From: Datisca glomerata
Taxonomy: Eukaryota; Streptophyta; Magnoliopsida; Cucurbitales; Datiscaceae
Length of the DNA stretch: 64,000 nt
NCBI GenBank assembly: GCA_003255025.1
Contig: QANY01013250.1
Location: forward strand, 2,279,023-2,343,022
Direction of reading: 5' to 3'
Part shown: one piece after another, positions 1 through 13,363 of the stretch
Position numbering within the stretch: the first letter of the stretch is position 1
Layout of the letters: every line of letters begins with the position of its first letter
Position numbers and translations under genes: made by a program
Notes under the pieces: generated by a model
Told to the model about the DNA's origin: nothing
Database searches by the model: none
What the model saw: the letters and a program-made list of their open reading frames with translations, nothing else

Positions 1-964
1 TTATTTGATATTAGAATTACAATGACATTGTAAATTAGGATTGCTTTCATTTTATTCTGTAATTTAATTGACTTAAAGGATTACAAATTATGATTGCAAC
101 CTTATTTAAGAAATACTTTAAACAAACATTGAAATTTAGTTACAAAATAATTATAATAGAATTATAAAGGAGAATAACGCAAGATAAACAAGATCTTATA
201 ATTCAATATCGCATTAACACATATCAAGCATATAAACTTGAATTACCACAATCATGAATAACTTCTTGAATTTGCCGAAGAGATGCAGTGGAAACAAGAA
301 GAAAAGAAAACTTTATAAACTTGTAGTAGCCAAACGACACCAAATAACCTACCTGTTATCAAAATCAGATTTTTCTTCCAATTCTCGAAATTGCAGAGGA
401 AAAACAACATAAAAAAATTTTGAAACTGTTCAAAACAAAACTAGAGATTGATCGTAAAGACAGATCATTATTTCAATGAAAAATCATTAATTCTTCAACT
501 TAGGCTCTAATATCACGTGTAACCAATTCATTTAATTGCAATTCCATTAAACAAACCTCAATCCCCAAATCTTTAGAACTTTATAATTTTTACATAATTG
601 AATATAAAAAAACTTACCTTGATCCATTATGTATTCTTTGATCCTTGAACAAAATGGTAGGAAGTTAGAGTTTCTCCTTCTATCCATTTCTAATACTTTA
701 AGTGATGGGTTCTTTGTATTCAGTACTGGGAAGAACAATGACCAAACCCTTTTGTTTTATTTAAGGCTTTTAATTACGCATTTCCATCAAATGTTGCATA
801 TGTAACTTTCCACGATTAAAATAGATCAATAGGAGTTTTTCACAATTAAACCACAAATATATCATAAACATATAAGATATGTCCATGGCCAAATTACGGT
901 TTACAAGTTTCTTTTTCTCAAACGATAGAATAAATAATATACTAAGATAGAAAATTACAACCAC
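1..964. other. AT-rich non-coding flank
   Basis: No gene is recognisable here. Open frames are short and have no family signature. On the minus strand near 505-525 there is a string resembling a degenerate methionine-tRNA primer binding site (GATATTAGAGCC), so part of this stretch may be an old LTR-element border. No paired LTR could be found. Confidence 0.4.
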
Positions 965-1599
965 AACGGAGGCGTATCAAACCAAAGCGTTGAACAAGAT
1001 GAACCAAAAACTCAGCTAACTTATGAGTATAAACATTAAAAGCTCTATTAAAATGAGCAAAAGAAATAAAAGAAAAATCTTTGCTAATGTTGAGGATATC
1101 ATAAACTAGCCCCTTTATATTGAGCAAAAACAACACCATGCCCATTTAACTACTCCACCAATTGCTTGCAATCTGATCAAATATGAATAGAGGTTACTCA
1201 TTGTTGAAGAGAATATAGAAGAATAGTTCGTATGGCTTCTGCTTCTGTTGTAAAGCATCTAAACAAAAACCAATGAAACTACATTCTGCTGCTTTAAAGA
1301 AACCGTCTCTTGAAGAGTACAACCAGCCTGTACCAGCATGTTTAGAAGAAAGAGATCAAGATACATCCACTGCAATTGTATCAAAAGTACGAACAATTGG
1401 TCCATTGACAGAGTGAACAATATCTTCCCTATTTGGAGGACCTTCATAAAAAGAGAGGGAATTTGGAGGAGATACACAAGCATTAACAAATTCATCCATG
1501 TGGTGATGGAAAGATGCAATTGCACTAGTAGGATCAATAACGACATTGGAGAAAACTGCATGGTTTTGAACTTTCCATAAACTCCAACAGCAAAAAAAA
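965..1599 (-). mobile_element. LINE remnant, 3' part with RNase H domain
   Basis: Minus-strand frames read as pieces of a plant LINE RNase H (RVT_3-like) domain. One frame around 1560-1260 covers the N-terminal strands, and a second around 1145-965 resembles the C-terminal part, ending in a KLAEFLVHL-like helix. The frame shifts between the pieces, so this is not a working gene. The 5' continuation of the same element lies at 9190-10183, beyond the copia insertion. Family assignment is from pattern recognition of residues, not from a search. Confidence 0.6.
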
Positions 1600-3399
1600 G
1601 GTTAGAATTATATTCATAAAGTATGGTGTAATAACTATTTATAAGTAAACAACTATTTCTTTGACATTTATGTATTACTGAATTTTATGAATAAATTGAA
1701 AGTTTTTTTTAATTAAAGTGTGTTTGTAATTTACTTAAGTTCTGTAACTATTATCAACATAAGAAGAGTAAAAATTGAGTGGTATTTTAGACAAACTTTT
1801 TTGAATAGTTTAGAATGTTATTCGCAGTCTTAGGATCGACAAAACAATTGAATGCAATTATGATGTAGGTTGAACTAAAGGATGCCGGTCTCGGGGCATG
1901 GGAGTTAAGACTCTAACAGTTGACTTAGACATGTTATGGAATATGTTGAATAGACCAGTAACCAATTAATTTATAGTAAAACCATTTAGCTAGCTTTAAA
2001 TCTAATTGTTACATCTTAAGGGTATTTTCATAATGACCTTAATCATGAGGTGAATATGAAACTTGACTTAGTTACTTGTGATCTTTGATATGCGCAAGGA
2101 GTGAGTTCGAATTGCAAGACAATACCTCGGTTGTTGGGATAGTAATTCAACTATGTTGGAGTTACGTGATTCACATATATGGAATTCGTGGTAAGATTGT
2201 AAAAGCAACAATATCACCTTATACTTTACTGATGAGTGTGTGAATAAATAAACCAGACCCGATACTCGATGACATGAGTCATTGAATAAGATGTGGTGAT
2301 CTGTATGAGACACTACACTGATATGTCTTTCTTATTCACAGTCAATAAATGCGTTAATGAAATAATAACTAGAGGGGTGAAATGATAATTTATATCACAC
2401 TCCTATTACTGATATCCATGAAGGGTAATATCATTAAATATTCTTTGAACTGTGAGATATAAATGTTTATTTACACCAACAGGAAATGTAGCGCGCATTA
2501 ATTGAAAGTTTATTCAACATCGGACTTATAGTGGCGTCGTACGATGTCAGAATTAAATAGGTCCAGAATTTATGAAGATAAATTAGCTGGGTATTTGAAT
2601 CTTATAGCTTTATTCATGTGGGTCCATTCAGTCTCAGGAGTAGCTCATCAGGATATGAATGAGATTGAACCAAAAACGTGTTTTTGACCAATGTACACTT
2701 CCCGAACTTATATGAGATGATTGTCACCAGTGTACTAGTGAAGAGCAAAATTAGTGTTTAAATTAATTTTTTTATTTTCTAATTATTAGATAATTAGTAA
2801 ATAAAAGAAATTAATTAATTAATATATATGGATCAATTTAATTCATCAATTTGGATTGATAAATTTTGACACAATTTTGGCTCTAGGGGAGATGTGAAAA
2901 TCGCACATCATAGTGCATGGAGAATGTGATTGTATATGAGTAAATTCCATAATTATTATATAAGGGATTGCATTATGGTTGCATCTCTAACCTAACCTAA
3001 GCTCAATGTGTTAAATCAGAGCAAGAAAAAGTTTATCTCTCCCTCTCCGTCATTGTTGCCGCCATAATCCTACAGGGAAGAGAACATTTTATTTTCTCTT
3101 CCACAGTTATTTTGAGAACCCACACCTAATTCCTGGTGAAATTTTTGAGAGATTTATTTCTGACTCTAACAAGTGGTTGTTGGTGTAAAGATCAATTGAT
3201 AGTTCCGTGAATTTCAAGAACGAAGAACGTGAGATAGCGAATTGGATCCCGCCAAATCAAAATTTCCTCATTAACTGAAAAGGTATAAATTATTTCCATG
3301 TCTTCTCGATACGTTTTTACTATTATGCATGTTCAATGGTTTGACTTTATATCTAATTCGATTAAATGTTTGTTTGAAATTTTTTTGATATTCTGCCCA
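1600..3399 (+). repeat. 5' LTR of copia element
   Basis: It begins with GTTAGAATTATATTCATAAA and aligns almost end to end with 7409-9189, including the shared segment after the TCTAACA at 3165-3171. The common sequence stops around TTCTGCCCA at 3391-3399. An 81-residue minus-strand open frame at 2068-2313 recurs at the same place in the 3' LTR and is simply part of the repeat. Confidence 0.85.
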
Positions 3400-3552
3400 T
3401 AGATGAGACGAGCTATCATTGTTGATCGTAACATCATGGAAGAAATATGTTTTTATCAGATTTTTAAATATTTAAGTATTTTCATCATGCATCATACTTT
3501 CCTAAATAATTAAGTATTTATTTACACCGCTTTATTTATTCTTTTCAATAAT

Positions 3553-4260
3553 CATGTCGTTACCCCACTCAACAATCTTGAATGTAAACAAACTCACTGG
3601 TAAAATTTAAGTGGATTGAAAACATATTCTTGATATCATATTGACGGTAGAAAAGCACAAGTTCGTGCTCATCACCCCTTGTCCTCTTGTGCCTATTGTT
3701 GAATCGATTCAAGAGGAAAATGATGCCTATGTTTCTTGGTTGTTTTCTGATGAGATCGTTAGATGTTGCATCTTAGCATTGATTATCAATGTGTTACAGC
3801 TACAACATCAGAACATGGAGACAATCACTGATATGATGTTGAACATCACCAAAATGTTCAGGGATTAAGGTCGTCAAGCCAAACAAGATGTTGTGTGAAA
3901 CTTTATGAACTATCAGATGAAACCCGAAACTCTTGTCAGAGAACATATGATGTTGATCATTAGTTACCTGAATGACATAAAGATCGTGGGAGCTGAGGTA
4001 GATGGCGAGACTCAAGTTAATATAATCTTTGAGACCCTGCCAGACTTTTGAGAACTTCAAACTTTATTATTCGTTGAATAAGTTGAGGTACTATCTTCTG
4101 AAACTCATGAAAGAGCTGCAATCTATTGAGATCCTAGTTCTGAAGGACAAAAGGAAGAATGGAGAGGCAAACTTTACTGAAAGTAAGCCTTCCACCCATG
4201 GCGCCAAAAGAACATAAGAGAGGTTCAAAGAAAGCTAAGAAGGCAAAGTCAAAAGCTGAA
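3553..4260 (+). pseudogene. copia gag remnant
   Basis: An ATG at 3553 opens a frame reading like the start of plant copia gag (NVNKLTG). It is soon broken by stops and resumes at 3641-3868 and 4029-4217 in shifted frames. The stretch with DAYVSWLFSDE and later LYYSLNKL resembles the UBN2/gag helical region. Translation would now fail within about 20 codons. Confidence 0.6.
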
Positions 4261-4279
4261 CGAGTTGAATTCCAAAGGT

Positions 4280-4960
4280 ATTACTTGTTATTGATGCTTG
4301 TTATGTGGTTGACTCTACTTTTTCGTGGATTGTAGACTCTGCAGCCACTAACCATATTTATTGTTCCCTGTAAGGGTTCAGGAAAAGCAGAAGACTTAAC
4401 GAGGGCGAGTTCAACTTCCGTTGAAGGAATGAAGCACTGGTATTGGTAGTATCACTTGAAACTATTAAGTTGTTATTTGAGAATAGTTATTTGATTTTAC
4501 TTGATGTTTATTATATCCTAGTTTTTGGGAAAAATCTCATTTCAATAGCTAGTTTAATCGAGCAAATATTTTCTTTGAATTTCATTGATAATGAATTGGT
4601 ATTTTTAGAAATGATTGCTTAATTACTACTGCACGCATGATAAACAACATTTTCTAAGTAAACCAAAAGTTCCAATGATTTTTGGCACTGAGGTAAATAT
4701 TGATTTACAAAGTGATAGTAAAAGGTTGAAATCTGACTCAATCGATCTAACTTACTTGTGGCACTTGCGTCTTGGTCACATTAGCCTAGACATGATTAAA
4801 AAACTTGCAAATGATGGTCCATTGTAAACTTTAAGTGTATGATCATTACCCGCATGCGAATCCTGCATAGAATGTAAAATGACCAAGAGATCATTTTTCA
4901 GCCAAGGTTGAAAGAGACATTTAATGACTCGAACTCGTACATAGTGATATATGCGGGCCA
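4280..4960 (+). pseudogene. copia protease and pre-integrase remnant
   Basis: The string WIVDSAATNHIY near 4330 matches the aspartic protease active-site region. The usual DSG reads DSA here. A 70-residue open piece at 4615-4827 with LWHLRLGHIS is the GAG-pre-integrase zinc-binding region, where the H-LGH residues fit the HHCC motif. Stops separate the two pieces. Confidence 0.7.
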
Positions 4961-5317
4961 TTGAATATCCAAGTAAAAGGAGGTTATGAATATTTTATAA
5001 CATTCATAGATGACTACTCTCGTTTTGGAATTGTTTATCTAATGCGCCAAAAGTCTGAAACCTTTAAAAAGCTCAAAGAATACAAGGCTATGGTTGAGAA
5101 GCAATTAGAGAAACAAATCAAAACACTACGATCCGATTGTGGTGGAGAGTACTTGCTAGGAGAATTCGAATACTTTTTTAAGGAAGAATGTATTCTTTCT
5201 CAGCTTACATCATATGACACTCCAGAAAAGAATGATGTGTTAGAGAGAAGGAATCAAACTCTGTTGGATATGGTTAGATCTATGATGAGTTACGCATCCC
5301 TCTGGGATTCATTCTAG
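4961..5317 (+). pseudogene. copia integrase core remnant
   Basis: An open piece of 118 codons contains FIDDYSRFG, RSDCGGEY and a later LERRNQTLLD, the usual landmarks of the copia integrase core with its D, D and E residues. It ends at a stop after WDSF. Further integrase C-terminal fragments follow to about 5845, including a piece at 5567-5845 that leads into the linker before reverse transcriptase. The same region recurs in the deleted copy from 10921 onward. Confidence 0.75.
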
Positions 5318-5845
5318 GGACATGCCTTGGAAACAACGACATCTATTATTAACCAAGTTTTGTCAAAGACGGTGCCTAGTACACCATATGAAAGATGAAG
5401 TAGACGAAAGTCGCCCGTAAGCCACCTTAGGATATGAGGATGCCCGACACACGTACTGAGACTGAAGACAGGCAAGTTGACCAGTCGATCAGAATTATGC
5501 ATGTTTGTAGGATATCCCAAGGGAACAAAGTGATACATCTTTTACAGTTCAACCAACAAAACATTCGTGAGTACGAATGTGTGTTCTCTTAAAGAGGACT
5601 ATATAAGAAGTGTGAAGCTGAGAAGCACACTTATGCTAGAAGAATTATTGAGTGTGAGGACACCGACTCCCCAATTAGGACTTGTTCCCAATTCAATAAT
5701 GGAAGAACCACAGCAGGAGCCGGAGCCTAAGGGGCGTCGACGTAATGAGAGGGTTGTGAGACAACCTGACATGTACATGTCTTATGGAGATGCCTTAACA
5801 ATAGTCTCAGATAAGGATCGTGATGAACACGTTTCCTACTCATAG

Positions 5846-7000
5846 ACCATGGTTGGTCCTAAAGAAAACATATGGCAAGACATCATGAACGTCGAGATAC
5901 AATTGATGTACTTGAACAAAGTCTAGAAGCTTGTAGATCCTCTTGAATGGGTAACAACTGTAGGGTGTAAATGGATTTATAAGAAAAGAAGAGGTCCAGA
6001 TAGAAATGTAGAGACATTCAAAGCTAGGCTTATAGCCAAGGGCCACACCCACAATGAAGGTATTGACTATGATGACACTTTCTTGTCGGTGGCTATGCTT
6101 AAGTCCATCTGAATTCTCATGTCCATTGTTGCTGCACTCGATTATTAAATCTGACATATGGACGTCAAGACTGCTTTTTTTAATAGCAATTTTGAAGAGC
6201 GCATTTATATGGCTCAACTAGATAGGTTCATGGAAAAAAGGCCAAGATGGCAAGATTTGTGAATTGTTGAAATCGATTTATGAATTTAAGCAAGCCCCTT
6301 GCTCGTGGAATATCATATTCGACGAAACTGTCAAGAACATCAATTTCGACAGTTTTGAGCAGTTAGTGGATGGACCTTGTGTTTATAAGTTGATAAATGA
6401 AGGGAATGTGTTTTTTCTTACTTTGTACGTGGATGATATTCTACTCATTGAGAATGATGTAGGAAAATTGTCTAATGTCAAAACCTGGCTTGCAAAGCAA
6501 TTTGATATGAAAGATCTTGGAGAAGCTACTTTTGTCCTAGGTATTCAGATCTTTCATGATCGGAAGAATAGATAGTTGGCACTCTTCCAAGCATATTATA
6601 TTGATAAGGTGATGGATTACTTCTGTATACAAGACTCTAAGAAGATATATCTTTCTTTTACATGGAGTCAGCATCTCCAAGGAGCAGTCTCTCAAGACCC
6701 CTCAAGAAGAGGAATAAATGAGAAAGATTCTCTATGCCTCAGCCGTAGGAAGTTTCATGTATGTAATGCTTTGCACCAGACCAAATATTTGCTACACCGT
6801 GGGTGTAGTAAGTCATTTCCAATCTAATCCTAGACTCGAGCATTGGAATGATGTCAAACATATCCTTAAGTATCTTAGGAGAACTAAGAATTACATGCTT
6901 ATGTATTTAGGTACTGAGCTGAATATGACGGGTATCCTAACTTTGATTTCCAAGTGGACAGGGATTCTAGGTGGTCCACTTCAATATCGATGTTCATCCT
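5846..7000 (+). pseudogene. copia reverse transcriptase remnant
   Basis: Fragments in several frames follow the copia reverse transcriptase order. A broken N-terminal part spans 5850-6250. The piece at 6264-6575 contains the catalytic box YVDDILL (6426-6446) and the later DLGEATFVLGIQI. Pieces with RPNICYTVGVVS and YLRRTKNYML follow to about 6910. Stops at 6574 and elsewhere rule out function. Confidence 0.8.
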
Positions 7001-7019
7001 GAATGGTGGAGAAATATCA

Positions 7020-7300
7020 AGTAATCTTGCATTTTTGATTCTACCATGAAAGTTGAGTATGTGGCGGCTTGTGATGCTGCAAAAGAGGTTGTCTGGCTTA
7101 GAAAGTTCCTAAAGACTCTGGAAGTCATTCCAAATGCTGACAAACATGACACTTTATTGTGACAACAGTGGGGCTGTAGCAAACTCGAAGGAACCGAGGA
7201 GTCACAAAAAATCCAAACACATAGAACGGAGGTACCATTTCATTAGAGAGATAGTTCGACAATGATATGTTCAAGTAACACACATATCAATGGTTAACAA
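7020..7300 (+). pseudogene. copia RNase H remnant
   Basis: One frame reads STMKVEYVAACDAAKEVVWL and a shifted one a few codons later covers the segment where copia RNase H has its DN-S-A and HIE motifs. The part just before the polypurine tract corresponds to the C-terminal tail. At least one frameshift lies inside. Confidence 0.65.
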
Positions 7301-7397
7301 CTTGGTAGATCAATTCAAGAAAACTTTAAGGAGTAAAGTCTTTGATGATCATCTGGAGGGCGTGGAGATACGAGATTGTACACGCATACTTTAGTCC

Positions 7398-7408
7398 AAG
7401 TGGGAGAT
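7398..7408 (+). other. Polypurine tract of copia element
   Basis: AAGTGGGAGAT lies immediately before the TGTTAGAATT start of the 3' LTR. This is the standard plus-strand priming site of plant copia elements, and it fixes the LTR start at 7409. Confidence 0.85.
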
Positions 7409-9189
7409 TGTTAGAATTATGTTCATAAGTACGGTGTAATAACTATTTATGAGTAAAAAATTTCTTTGACATTTATGTATTACTGAATTTTATGAATAAA
7501 TTGAAAGTTTCCTTTAATTAAAGTGTGCGTATAATTTACTTAAGTCCTGGAACTATTATCAACGTAAGAAGAGTAAAGACCGAGCGGTCTTTCAGACAAA
7601 CTCTTCTAAAATAGTTCAGAATCTTATTCGCAGTCTTAGGATCGACTAGGCAATCAAATCTAATTATGTCTGTTAGGTTGAACTAAAGGATGCCGGTCTC
7701 AGAGCATGAGAGTGGAGACTCTAACAGTTGACCTAGACATGTTGAATAGATTAGTAACTAATTAGTTTAGAGCAAAGACATTTATCTAGTTCTAAATCTA
7801 ATTCTTACACTTTAAGGGTATTTTCATAATTACCTTAATCCTGATGTGAATATGAAACTTGACTTAGTTACTTGTGATCTTTAATACATCAAATGAGTGA
7901 GTTTAAATTATTAGACAATATCTCGGCTGTTGGGATAGTGATTCAACTATGTTGGAGTTATGTGATTCACATATATGAAATTCATGGTAAGATTGCAAAC
8001 ACAACAATATCACCTTATGTTTTATTGATGAGTGTGTAAATAAATAAACTAGGTCTAGTACTCGATGACATGAGTCATTGAATAAGGCATGATGATCTGT
8101 ATGAGACACTTCATTAATATGTCTTTCTTATTCACACTCAATAAAGGAGTTAAGAAAATAATAACTAGATGGGTAAAATAGTAATTTTATGCCTCACTCT
8201 TGTTAATGATATTCACGAAGGGTAATATCATTAAATATTCTGGGGAGCGTGAGATATAAATATTTATTCACACCAACAGAAAATGTAGCGCGCATGAATC
8301 GAGAGTTTATTTGGCATTGGACCTAAAGTGGAGTCGTACGATGTCGATATTAAATAGGTCAGAAAAATTTATGGAGATAAATGAGCGGGTATTCGAATCT
8401 CATAGTTTTATTCATGTGGGTCTATTCGGTCTCAGAAGTAGCTCATAAAGACAAGAATGAGAAACAACAACTGTTAGACCAAAAATGTATTTTGGATCAA
8501 GGTACACTACCCGAACCCATATACGATGGATGTTCTCATTGTATTAGTAAAGAGTAAAATTAATGTTCAAATAAATTATTTTATTATTTTCTAATTATTG
8601 GATAATTGGTAAATAAAAATAATAATTGATAGATAGGGATCAATTTAATTCATCAACTTGGACTCATGAATTTAGACATAATTTTGACTCTAGGAGAGAT
8701 GTAAAAATCGTAGATCACAATGCAGGGAGAATGTGATTTTTCAGTTTTTATCATATAAGGATATATGGGTAGATTCCATAATTATTATATAAGTGTTTGC
8801 ATTAGGGTTTCATTTCTAACCTAACCTAAGCTCAATGTGCTAAATCAGAGCAAGAAAAGGTAGAGAGAGAGAGGGGGAGAGGGGGTTGCATCTCTCTCTC
8901 ACTCTCTCTTCATACTCAATTCATGGTGAAATTCTTGAGATATTTACTTCTGACTCTAATGAGTGGTTGTCTGTGTAAGGATCAATTGATAGCTCCACAA
9001 ATTTCAAGAACGAAGAGCGCGAGATAGAGAATTAGATCCCACCAAATCAGAATTTCTCATTTTACTAAATATGTATAAATTATTTCTATCTTTTCTCGAT
9101 TCTTTTTTACCATTACGCATGTTCATCTGTTTGGTTTTGTATTTAATTTAGTTAAATATTTGTTTGAATTTTTTTTGATATTTTGCCTA
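7409..9189 (+). repeat. 3' LTR of copia element
   Basis: It starts TGTTAGAATTATGTTCATAA and matches 1600-3399 over its whole length with many substitutions and small indels. A GA/CT-rich microsatellite at about 8862-8911 is expanded relative to the 5' LTR. The shared sequence ends near TTTTGCCTA, after which minus-strand LINE sequence resumes. Confidence 0.85.
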
Positions 9190-10183
9190 TGAACTAGTCA
9201 TAGTTCATTAATTTTTCTGCAAAAATCTAAAACTCGATCCAACAAAAACAATCTGTTTATAATTTTGGGTGCTGCTCAAATGACCGAGAAATTTGTCCCA
9301 GCAACAATAAACATGATCCTTCCAACTCATTAAGCTTAGAGGCGAAGAATAAGCAAACCAAAAAGTTCTTGAGTATTCACATCTAAAGAAAATATGTACT
9401 AAACTTTCATTTTCTCTATTACATAAAGGACAAATGGGATTGACAAATACATTCTGACGAAGGAGAACATCTTTAGTAGCTAGAAGACCATTAAAGCACC
9501 TCCATAAAAAATCTTTCAATTTATTTGGAATATTAGGAGACCAAATAAATTTCCAGAATTTTTGAGACTTACCTCCATCACTAGTACCACCAATACCACA
9601 CTATTTGCCAACAAACGAGTTGCCACCCGGTACCCTGATTTAATAGTATATGAGCCAGAAATAGAAAAATGCCAAATCAATCGACCAGAAATACCTTTCC
9701 GACTAATAGGCAGTTCTCGAATTATAGAAGATTCATCGACTGAAAAAATCAATTGAAGCTTTGAAACATCCCATGTAAGAGAAGAATGATCAATCATATA
9801 TGAAACAAAATGCACACCAGAATTAGGAGAAGAGAGAGGTTTGAACAAATAAGGTAAAGACAACCAATGATCCTGCCAAATACGGATTGAATGACCATTC
9901 CTGATCCTCCATCGAAGACCAGCTTTTATAAGAACACGACCTGCAATGATACTACGCCAACCCCATGATGGATTGTAACCTAGCTTTGAATCAAGAAAAG
10001 AGGATTGCTTGAAGTATTTAGCTTTAAGAACACCATGTAGCAAAGAATTGGGATAATTAATTAATCGCCAACTTTGTTTTCCTAGCATGGCAAGATTAAA
10101 GCCAGCCAAATCTTTAAATCCTAATCCACTTGCATCTTTATGTTTTGAAAGGGAGGACCGGGATGTCCAATGAATCTTCTTAT
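9190..10183 (-). mobile_element. LINE remnant, 5' part with zf-RVT domain
   Basis: The minus-strand frames 10109-9516 and 9519-9208 read as the C-terminal part of a plant LINE reverse transcriptase polyprotein. LAMLGKQSWRL and IWQDHWL are the region after the polymerase. CPLCNRENESLVHIFFRC is the reverse-transcriptase zinc-binding domain. The reading continues upstream to 10183 in the same sense and then stops abruptly at the deleted copia copy. A frameshift joins the two open pieces. Its 3' continuation is at 965-1599. Confidence 0.8.
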
Positions 10184-12480
10184 TATTGGAATTATATCCA
10201 TAAACTATGGTGTAATAACTATTTATGAGTAAACAGTTATTCCTTTGAATTTTATGAATAAATTGAAAGTTTCCTTTAATTAAAGTGAGTTTGTAATTTA
10301 CTTAAATCCTAAAACTATTATCAACGTAAAAAGAGTAGAGACCGAATGAACTTCCATACAAACTCTTCTGAAATAATTCAGAATGTTATTCACGGTCTTA
10401 GGATTGACTGGGCAATGAGATCCAATTATGACTGTTAGGTTGAACCAAATGATGCCAGTCTCGGGGCATGGGAGTGGAGACTCTAATGGTTGACCTAGAC
10501 ATGTTATGTAACATGTTGAATAGACTAGTAACCGATTAGTTTAATTTTGAGGGGAATACGAAACTTGACTTAGTTACTTGCACTCTTTGATCCAAAGGAG
10601 TGAGTCATTGAATAAGACATGGTGATCTATATGAGACACTTCACTGATATGTCTTTCTTATTCACAGTCGATAAATGAGTTAAAGAAATAATAACTAGAT
10701 GGGTAAAATGATAATTTTATATACCACTATTTTTAATGATATTCACAAAGGGTAATATTATAAAATAGTCTATGGACTGTGAAATATAAATATTTATTTA
10801 CATCAACAGAAAATATAGCGCGCATGAATTGAGAGTTCTATTAACATCAAACCTATAGTGGAGTCGTATGATGTCGGGATTAAATAAGTCAGGAATTTAT
10901 GGAGATAAAGTGGTTAGGTATTCTTTCACAGCTTACAGCACCTGACACTTTAGAATAGAATGATGTGTCAGAGAGAATGAATCAAACTCTATTAGATATC
11001 GTTAGGTCCATGATGAGTTACTCATTCCTCCCAGATTCACTCTAGGAATATGCTTTGGAAACAACAACATATATTCTGAATCAATTTCCGTCAAGAGACT
11101 GTGCCTAGTACACCATATGAAAGATGGAGTGGATAAAAGTTATCTGTAAGCCACCATATGATATAAGGATGCCCGACACACGTACTGAGATCGAAGACAT
11201 GCAAGTTAGCCAGTCGATCTTAATTATGCATGTTTGTAGAACATCCCAATGGAACGAAGGGATACGTCTTTTATAGTCCAACCGATAAGAAAATATTCGT
11301 AAGCATGAATGCGCATTTTCTTTAAGAGGCCTACATAAGAAGTGTGAAGCCGAGAGGCACACTTGTGTTAGAGGACTTATTGAGTGAGGGAACACAGACT
11401 CCCCAATCAAGACTTATTCCCAATTTAGTAATGGAAGAATCACAGCAAGAGCTGGAGCTTACAGAGCCTCGACGTAGTGGGAAGGTTGTGAGATAACCTG
11501 ATAGGTACATCTCTTATGGAGATGCCTTGATGGCAGTCTTAGATAAGGATCATGATGAACATGTTTCCTACTCATAGGCTATGGCTAATCCTTAAGCAGA
11601 CCTATGACAAGATGCCATGATTGTCGAGATGCAATCGATGTACTCGAACGAAGTCTAGAAGTTTGTATATCCTCTTGAAAGGGTGGAATTCATAGGGTGT
11701 AAATGGATTTATAAGAAGAACAAGATGGGAATATAAAGACATTCAAAGCTAGGCTTGTAGCTAATGGCTACACCCAAAAGGAAGGTATTGACTATGATGA
11801 TATCTTCTTGCTGGTGGCTATGCTTAAATCCATCTGAATCCTCATGTCCATTGTTGCTAACCTAGATTATGAAATCTGATAGATGGACGTCAAGACAGTT
11901 TTTGTGAATGGTAATCTTAAATAGCGCATTTATATGACTCAACCAGACGGGTTCATGAAGAAAGGCCAAGAGGACAAGGCTTGCGAGCTGCTGAAGTCCA
12001 TTTATGGACTTAAGCAAGCGTCCCGTTCGTGGAATGTCAAATTTGATGAAACTGTAAAAAACTTTAGTTTTGAGTAATTAGCGGATGGACCCTGTGTGTA
12101 TAAGCTAATACACGAAGGAAATGTGATTTTTCTGGTTTTGTACGTGGATGATATTCTACTTATTGGGAATGATGTAAAAAATTATCTGATGTTAAGATTT
12201 GATTTGTAAAAACAATTTGATATGAAGGATCTTAGAGAAGCTGCATTTGTTCTATATATTCAGTTCTTTTGGGATTGGTATTATCTTAAGCATCTTATAT
12301 TGATAAGTTGATGGATCGTTTCATTATGCAAGACTCCAAGAAGGGATATCTTTTCTTTAGACATGGAGTTAATCTCTCCAAGGAACAATCTCCCAAGTCA
12401 TCTCAAGAATAGGAAGACATGAGAAAGATTCTTTATGCCTCAACTACAGAAAATCTCATGTATGCAATACTTTGTACATT
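10184..12480 (+). mobile_element. Internally deleted second copia copy
   Basis: Positions 10184-10923 align with the first part of the LTRs at 1600 and 7409. The sequence then passes directly into the integrase region (like 5195 onward) and runs through reverse transcriptase, including YVDDILL near 12140, to about 12480. There it stops short of RNase H and a 3' LTR. The rest of the LTR, gag and protease are missing. The junction lies in a shared GTATTC. A second LTR piece is also absent, so this is a broken fragment. Confidence 0.85.
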
Positions 12481-13363
12481 TTTCTAGAGAAAAATGTTTA
12501 AAAAAGTAAAAAAAATGTTTAAGAAAATTAAAAGTTAAAATACATGAGGTGAAAGAGAGAGAAATATTTTTATTATTATTATACATTTATGAGTACACGC
12601 ATGCCACATCAACACTTAATACATGAGCACATTTTTTACAGATAACTTAAGACGTGAGTTTTTATATTAGAGAAGGTTCCATCCGTAGCAATTAAGCAAA
12701 TTACACGGTGTATTAAGTAATTTGCGCCATTAAAAAATGAAAAAGACTTGGGCGGAAAATTTGTTTCTTAATTAACCGAAAAGGACAGTGAACCACGTAC
12801 ATACAGCTGGCTCTCTTATCTTTGTGCTTAAATTGCCAGCACCCGTACAATTTTGGTATCTATTCACGCTTGCACGAACCACCCAAAATGTTTGCACAAG
12901 TTATGTCATAGTTGGTCTTCTCTCTCTTTAGTACCAAAACTATAAAACTTTGGTACTAACTAATTTAATGGCGATAGAAAATTAAATGAAATACAATATA
13001 ATTTTAGATTAATTAAATAATTGATTAAAATTTAATTGATAAAATAATATGATAATTATTTATAAATAAATATTTTATGATATGTTAAAATAATTTAATA
13101 AATTAATATATAAATGATTGAGATAATACTTGGTCACTTAAAATATTAGTATATCATACACCTATTTATTAATGTCATGAAATATATTATTTGTAAATTT
13201 TAAGAATGAAGTGACATAGAAAGACTAGATACATCACATTCGTATCTAAGTACGGTGTCTACTGAGAAAGTCAAATTATATTTTTGATACACATTATTCC
13301 TCTAATAATCCTCTTGTTTATGTGTTGTTGTTGACTTCGTTTAGGTTTTACTCGCCTAATTTG

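Larger units (their letters stand above)
1600..9189 (+). mobile_element. Decayed Ty1/copia LTR retrotransposon
   Basis: Two LTRs of about 1.8 kb flank 4 kb of internal sequence with gag, protease, integrase, reverse transcriptase and RNase H remnants in the copia order. The polypurine tract AAGTGGGAGAT sits directly before the 3' LTR, as in plant copia elements. Both LTRs and all domains carry many substitutions, stops and frameshifts, so the copy is old and dead. It interrupts a minus-strand LINE. I found no convincing primer binding site or target duplication. LTR ends are uncertain by about 15 bp. Confidence 0.9.

Noticed and set aside
2068..2313. 81-codon minus-strand frame, repeated at 7903-8109
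   Set aside because: It lies at the same place in both copia LTRs, so its recurrence reflects the repeat and not a gene.
3165..3177. TCTAACA as the 3' end of the copia LTR
   Set aside because: It mirrors the TGTTAGA start, but the two LTRs keep matching for another 225 bp past this point.
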